DNA of 15,250 nucleotides, taken from the NCBI GenBank assembly GCA_035464115.1, contig DATHSN010000007.1, positions 1 to 15,250 on the forward strand, written 5' to 3'. Shown here piece after piece: positions 1 through 5,689 of the stretch (its first letter is position 1; each line of letters begins with the position of its first letter). The DNA is from DATHSN01 sp035464115 (GTDB taxonomy: Bacteria; Actinomycetota; Acidimicrobiia; Acidimicrobiales; SKKL01). The notes under the pieces were generated by a model. That model did no database searches. It was not told the DNA's origin and saw nothing but the letters and a program-made list of their open reading frames with translations. A program made the translations under genes and the position numbers.

Positions 1-172
1 GCTGGGGTGGGCGCACCCGCCCGACGCCGCCGCCGTGGCCCGCGTGCTGGCGGTCGCCGCCGGCGCGGCCCGCGCCGCCGACCTCCTCGACGGCTGGCGG
101 GTCACCCGATCGGCAGGGCGTCTCACCTACGTCGCGCCCCCGCCCGACGCCGGCGGTCCCGACGACCGCTAG
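1..172 (+). CDS. tilS: Probable tRNA(Ile)-lysidine synthase, C-terminal end only (partial)
   Basis: Only the last 56 codons are in the window, read from base 2 to a TAG at 170-172. The visible peptide is Ala-rich and ends with a segment containing DGWRVTRSAGRLTYV and then a short Pro/Asp tail. That resembles the small C-terminal domain of TilS, which modifies the wobble C of tRNA-Ile(CAU) to lysidine; the catalytic PP-loop domain would lie upstream, outside the window. The main support is position: tilS directly precedes hpt in many actinobacteria. GC at third codon positions is high, as expected for coding sequence here. The gap to hpt is 12 bases. Identity is inferred from context plus a weak sequence match, so another protein cannot be excluded. 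Confidence 0.55.
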   Translation, partial: LGWAHPPDAAAVARVLAVAAGAARAADLLDGWRVTRSAGRLTYVAPPPDAGGPDDR

Positions 173-175
173 GGT
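170..175 (+). promoter_or_regulatory. Possible -10 box for hpt (TAGGGT)
   Basis: TAGGGT overlaps the tilS stop codon and lies 9 bases before the hpt ATG. The spacing is compatible with a leaderless or very short-leader transcript. No convincing -35 hexamer and no good Shine-Dalgarno sequence is visible. The TAG is also simply a stop codon, so the match may be chance. Confidence 0.25.
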
Positions 176-184
176 CGCCGGTCG

Positions 185-757
185 ATGGCCGAGCCTCCCG
201 AACCCCGGACCGCCCCGGCGACCCACCCCGACATCGGTGCCGTCCTCGTCACCGAGGACCAGCTGCGGGCCAAGGTGTCCGAGCTCGGGGCCCGGATCAC
301 CGCCGACTACGCCGGGAAGGCCCCGCTGCTGGTCGGGGTGCTGAAGGGCGCGTTCGTGTTCATGAGCGACCTCGCGCGCGCCGTGGACCTCCCCATCGAG
401 TTCGACTTCATGGCGGTGTCCTCGTACGGCTCGTCCACCACGAGCAGCGGCGTCGTGCGCATCGTGAAGGACCTCGACCTCGACCTCGCCGACCGCGACG
501 TGATCCTGGTCGAGGACATCGTCGACAGCGGGCTCACCCTCAACTACCTGCGCAAGAACCTGCAGGCCCGCCACCCGGCGTCGCTCGAGGTGTGCGCCTT
601 GTTGGTGCGCGAGGGCGTCGACCCCGACGAGGTCGGGTTGCGCTACACGGGCTTTCGGATCCCCTCCGACTGGGTGATCGGCTACGGGCTCGACGTGGGG
701 GAGCGGTGGCGGCAGCTCCCCTACGTGGCGATCTACGCCGGCGAGCAGCTGGGGTGA
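185..757 (+). CDS. hpt: Hypoxanthine(-guanine) phosphoribosyltransferase
   Basis: Purine salvage enzyme that transfers phosphoribose from PRPP to hypoxanthine or guanine in the cytoplasm. The 190-residue length is normal for the family, with about 15 extra N-terminal residues. Visible motifs are the LVGVLKGAF loop (residues 49-57), the flexible-loop region with SSYGSST (79-85), the PRPP-binding signature VILVEDIVDSGLT (106-118) with its acidic pair E110/D111, and the C-terminal GYGLDVGERWRQLPY (166-180). The conserved base-contacting Lys of the usual LLxK segment appears to be Arg142 here (ALLVREG). The ATG at 185 follows the tilS stop by 12 bases. In other actinobacteria ftsH and folE commonly come next; here folP does, after 41 bases. 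Confidence 0.93.
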   Translation: MAEPPEPRTAPATHPDIGAVLVTEDQLRAKVSELGARITADYAGKAPLLVGVLKGAFVFMSDLARAVDLPIEFDFMAVSSYGSSTTSSGVVRIVKDLDLDLADRDVILVEDIVDSGLTLNYLRKNLQARHPASLEVCALLVREGVDPDEVGLRYTGFRIPSDWVIGYGLDVGERWRQLPYVAIYAGEQLG

Positions 758-786
758 CCTGCGGGTCGGTCCCCGGGGGCCACCGG

Positions 787-792
787 TAGCCT
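787..792 (+). promoter_or_regulatory. Candidate -10 box for folP (TAGCCT), leaderless spacing
   Basis: TAGCCT ends 6 bases before the folP ATG, the spacing expected for an actinobacterial leaderless promoter in which transcription starts at the A of ATG. The 41-base gap between hpt and folP has no Shine-Dalgarno sequence, which supports this reading. I see no clear -35 element. Confidence 0.45.
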
Positions 793-798
793 GACCCG

Positions 799-1677
799 AT
801 GCCCGACCGGCCGCTCGTGATGGGGGTCCTCAACGTCACCCCCGACTCGTTCTCCGACGGCGGTCGCTTCACCGACCCCGCCGTCGCGGTCGACCACGCC
901 CGCGCCATGGTCGCCGAGGGCGCCGACATCGTCGACGTCGGCGGCGAGTCGAGCCGCCCCGGCGCCGCGCCCGTCGACGAGGCCACCGAGCTGGCCCGGG
1001 TGCTCCCCGTCATCGAAGCCCTCGCCGGCGAGACGCGGGTGTCGATCGACACCACCAAGCCGGCGGTGGCGCGCGCTGCGGTCGCCGCGGGCGCGACGCT
1101 CGTCAACGACATCTCGGCCTCGTTGTGGCCGGTGGCCGCCGACCTCGGCGTGGCGTGGGTGGCCATGCACATGCGGGGCGAGCCCGCCACCATGCAGGAC
1201 CACCCCGTCTACGACGACGTGGTCGGTGAGGTGCGGGCCTTCCTCGCCGCCACCGCCGAGCACGCCCTCGCCGCAGGGGTGCCCGAGGTGTGGATCGACC
1301 CGGGCATCGGGTTCGGCAAGACCGCGGCGCACAACCTGGCGTTGCTCGCCCACCTCGACCGCCTGGTCGAGCTCGGCCACCCGGTGATGGTCGGCACCAG
1401 CCGCAAGCGCTTCCTCGGCGAGCTCACCGCTGCGTCCGACCGTCGCGCCGGGGCCGAGCTGGCGCGCCGCCGCCGCCCCGCCGCCCCCCCGGTGCCGTCC
1501 GGCGTCGGCCCCGTCCCCACCGACGGCCCCGCTCCCACCGACGGCCCCGCCCCCACCGACGACCGTCTCGACGCCACCATCGCCACGGTGACGTGGGCCC
1601 TCGCCCACGGCGCGAGACTGGTGCGCGTGCACGACGTCCGCGCCGCCGTCCGCACCGTCAAGGTGGTGGCGGCATGA
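799..1677 (+). CDS. folP: Dihydropteroate synthase
   Basis: Condenses 6-hydroxymethyl-dihydropterin diphosphate with p-aminobenzoate to dihydropteroate; the sulfonamide target. Signatures run in order: MGVLNVTPDSFSDGG (8-22), DVGGESSRPGA (46-56), SIDTTKP (82-88), VNDIS (102-106), MHMRGEPATMQ (123-133), DPGIGFGKT (167-175), GTSRKRFLGE (199-208) and RVHDV (276-280). Between SRKRFLGE and the C-terminal helix, residues about 215-255 form an Arg/Pro-rich insertion ending in three GPxPTD units encoded by a perfect-length 18-base tandem repeat; this is not usual for the family. Total length is 292 residues. The ATG fits both the conserved N-terminus and a TAGCCT box 6 bases upstream. The conserved motifs are all present, so the enzyme is probably active; the insertion is expected to be a surface loop. 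Confidence 0.95.
   Translation: MPDRPLVMGVLNVTPDSFSDGGRFTDPAVAVDHARAMVAEGADIVDVGGESSRPGAAPVDEATELARVLPVIEALAGETRVSIDTTKPAVARAAVAAGATLVNDISASLWPVAADLGVAWVAMHMRGEPATMQDHPVYDDVVGEVRAFLAATAEHALAAGVPEVWIDPGIGFGKTAAHNLALLAHLDRLVELGHPVMVGTSRKRFLGELTAASDRRAGAELARRRRPAAPPVPSGVGPVPTDGPAPTDGPAPTDDRLDATIATVTWALAHGARLVRVHDVRAAVRTVKVVAA
1507..1560 (+). repeat. Three in-frame 18-base tandem repeats inside folP
   Basis: Three adjacent 18-base units start at 1507, 1525 and 1543. They differ at only one position (GTC, GCT or GCC in the third codon of each unit) and encode GPVPTD, GPAPTD and GPAPTD. The repeat is exactly in frame, so gain or loss of a unit would not break folP. It lies in the loop before the last helices of dihydropteroate synthase. 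Confidence 0.9.
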
Positions 1678-1726
1678 CGGGCCCGACGTGGCGCACTCCC
1701 GGTCCACGAGCGAAGCGATCCGAGCC

Positions 1727-2239
1727 ATGGCGATGAAGGGCAAGTGGGCGCAGGGCATCACCCCCCGCCACTTCGCATGGGTGCTGAAGGACAAGCTGGC
1801 GGTGTCGGAGCGGCCCGGTGGCTACGGGTCGAACCATCGCAAGGTCCGGCGGTCCGAGGAGATCATCTGGATCCGCGAGCAGGGGTTCACCTGCGTCGTG
1901 TCGCTCATCCCGTCGCCGCACAACCTGCACAACTACGACGAGCTCGGGGTGGCGTGGCGCCACCTGCCCCTCGGCGGCCTCGAGGACCCCGCTCAGGTGC
2001 TGCCGGTGCTCTACGAGGAGCTGCGCTCGATGATCGCGGCGGGGGGCAAGGTGCTCGTGCACCAAGACGAGCTCAGCGATCGCGTCACCGGCGCGGTGGC
2101 GGGCTACCTGCTCTGGAGCGGGCTGATCGCCACCGGCCCCGAGGCCGTCGCCGCGGCCGAGCGCCTGCTCGGTCGCCAGCTCGGCCCGGTCGCACGAGAG
2201 ATGGTCGGCGTGGCCGAGCGGATCCGTGGACCGCGCTGA
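1727..2239 (+). CDS. Dual-specificity-phosphatase-fold protein lacking the catalytic Cys (probable pseudophosphatase)
   Basis: Function not known. The protein has the layout of a small dual-specificity phosphatase: an N-terminal SERPGG segment (27-32), a helix and strand with IREQGFTCVVSLIP (49-62), HLPLGG (79-84), and a P-loop-like segment VLVHQDELSDR (109-119) followed by TGAVAGYL. In active enzymes the loop is HC-x5-R; here His112 and Arg119 remain but the Cys is Gln113 (codon CAA at 2063-2065), so normal Cys-based catalysis is not possible. I chose the ATG at 1727 (170 residues) because upstream codons from a GTG at 1688 include more A-ending triplets than the neighbours; an ATG at 1733 is also possible. 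It sits 49 bases after folP and slightly upstream of folB, so co-transcription is likely. It may bind a phosphorylated ligand or be a scaffold, but this is a guess. Confidence 0.7.
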   Translation: MAMKGKWAQGITPRHFAWVLKDKLAVSERPGGYGSNHRKVRRSEEIIWIREQGFTCVVSLIPSPHNLHNYDELGVAWRHLPLGGLEDPAQVLPVLYEELRSMIAAGGKVLVHQDELSDRVTGAVAGYLLWSGLIATGPEAVAAAERLLGRQLGPVAREMVGVAERIRGPR

Positions 2240-2246
2240 CATGGCT

Positions 2247-2253
2247 GAGGGAG
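2247..2253 (+). promoter_or_regulatory. Ribosome-binding site deciding the folB start
   Basis: GAGGGAG lies 5 bases before GTG 2259. It favours that start over the earlier in-frame ATG codons at 2226 and 2241, and gives a protein of normal FolB length. Confidence 0.7.
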
Positions 2254-2258
2254 ACCCT

Positions 2259-2630
2259 GTGACCGACGACGTGATCGAGCTGCGGGGCCTGCGGGCGATC
2301 GGCATCTGCGGCGCGCTGCCCGAGGAGCAGGTGCGCCCGCAGCCGTTCGAGATCGATCTCGAGGTGCGTGCCGACCTGCGCACCGCGGGCGCCTCCGATC
2401 GCCTCGACGACACCATCGACTACGGCTCGCTCGGCGCCATGGTGGCGGGCATCGTCACCGACGAGCGCTTCACCCTCCTCGAGCGGATGGCCCAGCGCAT
2501 CGCCGACGCCGCGCTGGCCGACTCGCGGGTCCGCTCGGTCACCGTCTCGGTGCGCAAGGTGCGCCCCCCGGTCCCGTTCGACCTCGACACGTCGGGCGTG
2601 CGCATCACCCGGGCTCGGGCCGCCGGGTGA
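2259..2630 (+). CDS. folB: Dihydroneopterin aldolase
   Basis: Converts 7,8-dihydroneopterin to 6-hydroxymethyl-7,8-dihydropterin and glycolaldehyde, supplying the substrate of FolK. With the GTG start chosen from the GAGGGAG site, the protein has 123 residues, the usual size. Visible family features are LRAIGICGALPEE (11-23) with the conserved Glu, QPFEIDLEV (28-36), the DDTIDYGSL segment (50-58), LLERMAQRIAD (73-83), and the C-terminal VSVRKVRPPVPFD (97-109), where Lys100 corresponds to the catalytic Lys. It follows the pseudophosphatase-like gene by 19 bases and overlaps folK through a GTGA junction, so translation of the two is probably coupled. Confidence 0.94.
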   Translation: MTDDVIELRGLRAIGICGALPEEQVRPQPFEIDLEVRADLRTAGASDRLDDTIDYGSLGAMVAGIVTDERFTLLERMAQRIADAALADSRVRSVTVSVRKVRPPVPFDLDTSGVRITRARAAG

Positions 2631-3076
2631 GGGCGTTCCTCGCCCTCGGCTCCAACCTGGGCGACCGCCGGGCGTTGCTGCGCGACGCGGTCGACGCCAT
2701 CCCCGACCTCGTCGCCGTGTCGCCGGTCTACGAGACCGAGCCCGTGGGTGGCCCGGGGGGCCAGGGCGCCTACTTGAACCTGGTGGTCGAGCTCGACACC
2801 GAGCTCGGTCCGCGCCAGCTGCTCGAGCTGTGCCAGCGGCTCGAGGCGGCCGGCGGCCGGGTGCGCGACGAGCACTGGGGCCCGCGCACCCTCGACGTCG
2901 ACGTGGTGTGGATCGACGGCGTCACCGTCGACGAGCCCGACCTGGTGGTGCCCCATCCCCGGATGCTCGAGCGCGGCTTCGTGCAGGTGCCGCTGCTCGA
3001 CCTGGCGCCCGACCTCGCCTCGCTCGACTGGCACCCCGCCGACGACGGCGCCGTGGTCGACACCGGACCGCTCTGA
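2627..3076 (+). CDS. folK: 2-amino-4-hydroxy-6-hydroxymethyldihydropteridine diphosphokinase
   Basis: Transfers pyrophosphate from ATP to 6-hydroxymethyl-dihydropterin, giving the FolP substrate. Motifs: FLALGSNLGDR (4-14), VSPVYETEPVGG (31-42), YLNLVVEL (49-56), and the HPPK signature WGPRTLDVDVVW (84-95) with the Mg-binding Asp90 and Asp92; then VPHPRMLERGFVQVPLLDL (108-126). The 149-residue length is slightly short for the family but all catalytic regions are present. The GTG start overlaps the folB TGA (GTGA). It is the last gene of the folate block and converges on the antiporter gene, with 9 bases between the two stop codons. Confidence 0.95.
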   Translation: MRAFLALGSNLGDRRALLRDAVDAIPDLVAVSPVYETEPVGGPGGQGAYLNLVVELDTELGPRQLLELCQRLEAAGGRVRDEHWGPRTLDVDVVWIDGVTVDEPDLVVPHPRMLERGFVQVPLLDLAPDLASLDWHPADDGAVVDTGPL

Positions 3077-3087
3077 TCCCAGCGGTC
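3066..3087. terminator. Small hairpin spanning the folK and antiporter stop codons
   Basis: Perfect 7-base arms GACCGCT (3066-3072) and AGCGGTC (3081-3087) with an 8-base loop. The stop codons of both convergent genes fall within the structure. It could serve as a bidirectional terminator, but there is no T-tract on either side, so the call is tentative. Confidence 0.4.
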
Positions 3088-4357
3088 AGGCCGCCCGGCG
3101 GATCTGCGCCTGCTCACGTCGATAGGCGCGGGTGGCGCGCCGCTCGGTGATCGAGCGCACGAGCGGGTCGCCGTAGCGGGTGAGCATCGGGCCGACCATG
3201 GCCAGGATCAGCACGTAGGCGGCGACGAGCGGGCCGAGGCGCGGCTCGACGCCGTTGGCGACTGCGAGCCCGGCGATGACGATCGAGAACTCGCCGCGTG
3301 CGACCAGGGCGAAGCCGGCGCGGAACCGGCCGGGCGTGGCGATGCCGGCGCGGCGGGCCGCCCACCATCCGGTGTAGATCTTGGTGATGGCGGTGACGAT
3401 CGCCAGCAGGAGCGCGGCGCCGAGGGCGCTGGTGAGGTCGGCGGGATCGATCTCGAGCGCGAAGAACACGAAGAACGCACCGGCGAACAGGTCGCGCAGC
3501 GGGGTGATCAACCCGTGGGCCGCATCGGCCGCCGGTCCGGAGATGGCGATGCCGACGAGGAACGCCCCCACCGCGGCCGACACCTGCACCGACTCGGCCA
3601 GCCCGGCGACGACGAGGGTGACCCCGAGCAGCGTGAACAGCAGCGCCTCGTCGGATCGGCTGAACACCACGCCGCTGATGCGGGGACCGAAGCGCACCGC
3701 GATCACCAGGACCACAGCCACCGCCAGCAGGGCGATGGCCACCGATCCGGTGGTCGCCAGCGCCGTGCCCCCGACGAGCAACCCGCCGACGAGGGGCAGG
3801 TACACCGCCATGGCGAGGTCCTCGATCACCAAGATGGCGAGCACCGAGGGGGTCTCGCGGTTGCCGGTGCGGCCCAGGTCGCCGAGGACCTTGGCGATGA
3901 TGCCCGACGACGAGATGTAGGTGACCCCGCCGAGGACCACCGCGGCGAGGGGCGTCCACCCGAGCAGGAGCGCGGCGGCCACGCCCGGGGTGAAGTTGAG
4001 GACCAGGTCGACCGCGCCCGCGGGCGCCGAGCGGCGCAGCGACGTGACCAGCTCGTCGCCCGAGTACTCGAGGCCGAGGAGGAACAGCAGCAGCACCACG
4101 CCGATCTGGCTGCCGATCTCGATGAACTCGGTGGTGATCGACAGCTCGGTGATCCCACCTTCGCCGATGGAGAGGCCGACGAGCAGGTAGAAGGGGATGG
4201 GCGACAGGCGCAGCGCCCCCGCCAGCCGGGCGAGGATCGCCAGCGCGAGGATGACGCCGCCCAGCTCGAGGAACAGCGTGGCCGTCTCGGGCCCGCCGGC
4301 TGCGAGCACGCGGGGGCCGTCGAGCAACGGCAGCGCCGCGACGCCGGCCTGCACCAC
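3086..4357 (-). CDS. khtU: CPA2-family cation:proton antiporter (KhtU/KefB-like)
   Basis: Integral membrane protein that would exchange K+ (or Na+) for H+ across the cytoplasmic membrane. It is 423 residues, almost entirely hydrophobic segments consistent with about 12-13 transmembrane helices and a short basic C-terminal tail (RATRAYRREQ). CPA2 hallmarks are VLLLFLLGLEYS (88-99), the acidic pair in ILVIEDLAM (175-183), VGAFLVGIAIS (263-273), FFVFFALEID (295-304) and RGEFSIVIAG (354-363). The start is set at GTG 4357, two bases after the stop of the upstream RCK_C gene; the reading frame stays open further upstream but that overlaps other genes and looks non-coding. There is no attached TrkA-N domain; the partner gene supplies a regulatory TrkA-C domain, as in the Bacillus KhtT-KhtU pair. 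Ion specificity cannot be read from the sequence. Confidence 0.88.
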   Translation of the reverse strand: MVQAGVAALPLLDGPRVLAAGGPETATLFLELGGVILALAILARLAGALRLSPIPFYLLVGLSIGEGGITELSITTEFIEIGSQIGVVLLLFLLGLEYSGDELVTSLRRSAPAGAVDLVLNFTPGVAAALLLGWTPLAAVVLGGVTYISSSGIIAKVLGDLGRTGNRETPSVLAILVIEDLAMAVYLPLVGGLLVGGTALATTGSVAIALLAVAVVLVIAVRFGPRISGVVFSRSDEALLFTLLGVTLVVAGLAESVQVSAAVGAFLVGIAISGPAADAAHGLITPLRDLFAGAFFVFFALEIDPADLTSALGAALLLAIVTAITKIYTGWWAARRAGIATPGRFRAGFALVARGEFSIVIAGLAVANGVEPRLGPLVAAYVLILAMVGPMLTRYGDPLVRSITERRATRAYRREQAQIRRAA

Positions 4358-4359
4358 GC

Positions 4360-4836
4360 TCAGGATCCGAGCAGGTCGGTGAGTCGGGCGATGCCGTCGA
4401 CCGTGCCGACCACCACGGCGACGTCGCCGGCGCGCAGCACGTCGTCGGGGCCCGGCGCGGCGATGGTGGTGTCGCCGCGCAGGATGGCGACCACCGAGAC
4501 GCCGGTGCGCTGGCGGTAGCCGCCCTCGCCGATGGTCTGCTCGCGGAACGACGCGGGGAGCGTGATCCACTCGATGGCCAGGCCCTCGACCTGCTGCTGG
4601 ATCCGACCGATGTGCTCGGTGACCGTCGTTCCGCCGAGCAGCTCGGCGAGGGTGCGGCTCTCGGCCGGGTCGAGCACCACCGACGCAGCCACGGCGTCGG
4701 GGTCGCGGGCGTCGTACACGACGAGCTCGCGCCGGCCGGTGTGGTGCGACACCACCCCGACGCGATGGCCGTCGCGGCACCCGAAGTCGTGGCGGAAGCC
4801 CACTCCGGGGAGCGCCGTCTCCTCGATCTCGTCCAT
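4360..4836 (-). CDS. khtT: RCK_C (TrkA-C) domain regulator, KhtT-like
   Basis: A 158-residue soluble protein. Residues 1 to about 65 form a small N-terminal domain I do not recognise beyond its resemblance to KhtT proteins. Residues about 85-157 match the TrkA C-terminal (RCK_C) ligand-binding domain, with TGVSVVAILRG (111-121), PGPDDVLRAGDVAVVVGT (128-145) and a terminal LTDLL. In Bacillus the two-gene system KhtT-KhtU is a K+/H+ antiporter whose KhtT subunit responds to ligands including c-di-AMP; applying that here is inference. The TGA lies 2 bases before the antiporter GTG, so the pair is one operon. The ATG at 4836 faces the divergent DUF2520 gene over a 70-base gap; I see no obvious Shine-Dalgarno sequence. 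Confidence 0.85.
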   Translation of the reverse strand: MDEIEETALPGVGFRHDFGCRDGHRVGVVSHHTGRRELVVYDARDPDAVAASVVLDPAESRTLAELLGGTTVTEHIGRIQQQVEGLAIEWITLPASFREQTIGEGGYRQRTGVSVVAILRGDTTIAAPGPDDVLRAGDVAVVVGTVDGIARLTDLLGS

Positions 4837-4892
4837 GGCGCACCAGTGTGCCCTCACATCGCGCCGGCCGTGGTGAGCGTCGACCCCGCCGG

Positions 4893-4898
4893 TAACGT
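4893..4898 (+). promoter_or_regulatory. Candidate -10 box for the cofactor operon (TAACGT)
   Basis: TAACGT ends 8 bases before the GTG at 4907. It lies in the 70-base gap between divergent khtT-like and DUF2520 genes, where a promoter is required. Spacing suggests a leaderless or near-leaderless transcript. No clear -35 hexamer is seen. Confidence 0.5.
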
Positions 4899-4906
4899 CG
4901 GGGACC

Positions 4907-5689
4907 GTGCCCGGCGCCGACACCACGGACCCTGTCGTGCTCCCGCGCCCTGGCGTGGTGCGCATCGTCGGTCCGGGTCGCGCCGGCGGCGCCCTCGCCC
5001 GGGCCCTCGCCGGGGCCGGCTGGACCGTCGCCCCGCCGGTCCGCCACGGCGACGACCCCGCCACGGCGACCGACGGCGTCGAGCTGGTCGTGGTCGCCAC
5101 CCCCGATGCGGCCATCGCCGACGTGGCGGCGGCCGTCGCGCCACGCGACGGCGTCGTGGTCGCCCACCTGTCCGGCTCGCTCGGCACCGGGGTGCTGGCG
5201 CCCCACGCCCACCGGGTGGCGCTGCACCCCCTCGCCTCGTTGCCCGACGCCGAGGTCGGGGCCGAGCGGCTGCAGGGTGCCTGGTTCGCGGTCACGGCGT
5301 CGACCGCCCGGGCGTCGGCCGTGGCCGGCGCCGTCGTCGACGCCCTCGGCGGGCGGCTCCTCGCCGTCGCCGACGAGGACCGCGTGGCGCACCACGCCGC
5401 GGCGAGCATCGCCGCCAACCACCTCGTGGCCCTGCTCGCCCAGGTCGAGCGCATCGCCCCCGACGGCGTGCCGCTCCACGCCTACCTCGACATGGTGCGC
5501 GCCACCGTCGACAACGTGGCCCGCCTCGGGCCCGCCGCCGCGCTCACCGGCCCCGCGGCGCGCGGTGACACCGCCACCATCGAGCGGCACCTGGCGGCGA
5601 TCCCGGCCGACGAGCGCCCCGCCTACCTCGCGCTGTCGGCCCGGGCGGCGCGCCTCGCCGCCGACGCCCGGGAGGCGTCCGGTGGATGA
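4907..5689 (+). CDS. Rossmann-fold / DUF2520 protein, possible ketopantoate reductase-like
   Basis: A 260-residue protein with an N-terminal NAD(P)-binding Rossmann fold: VVRIVGPGRAGGALARAL (17-34) contains the GxGxxG-type loop, and VVVATPDAAIADV (61-73) the following strand. HLSGSLG (87-93) and LHPLASLPD (106-114) are typical of this family. The C-terminal half (about 150-250) is helical DUF2520, with HHAAASIAANHLVALL (162-177) and NVARLGPAAALTGPAARGD (203-221). The same gene type precedes panC in mycobacteria (recalled as Rv3603c). Together with panC and coaX this suggests an oxidoreductase of pantothenate synthesis, possibly supplying pantoate, but that is inference. It starts at GTG after the TAACGT box and overlaps panC by 8 bases. 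Confidence 0.85.
   Translation: MPGADTTDPVVLPRPGVVRIVGPGRAGGALARALAGAGWTVAPPVRHGDDPATATDGVELVVVATPDAAIADVAAAVAPRDGVVVAHLSGSLGTGVLAPHAHRVALHPLASLPDAEVGAERLQGAWFAVTASTARASAVAGAVVDALGGRLLAVADEDRVAHHAAASIAANHLVALLAQVERIAPDGVPLHAYLDMVRATVDNVARLGPAAALTGPAARGDTATIERHLAAIPADERPAYLALSARAARLAADAREASGG
5671..5675 (+). promoter_or_regulatory. Ribosome-binding site deciding the panC start
   Basis: GGAGG sits 6 bases before GTG 5682, inside the 3' end of the DUF2520 gene. It fixes the panC start at that GTG rather than at far-upstream codons in the same open frame. Confidence 0.75.

Noticed and set aside
478..490. CTCGAC-type short repeats inside hpt
   Set aside because: They encode the DLDLDL segment of the normal VKDLDxD region of Hpt and reflect codon bias, not a repeat element.
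7..789. 260-codon plus-strand frame across tilS and hpt
   Set aside because: An Arg/Pro-rich translation in the wrong frame through hpt; a typical high-GC shadow.
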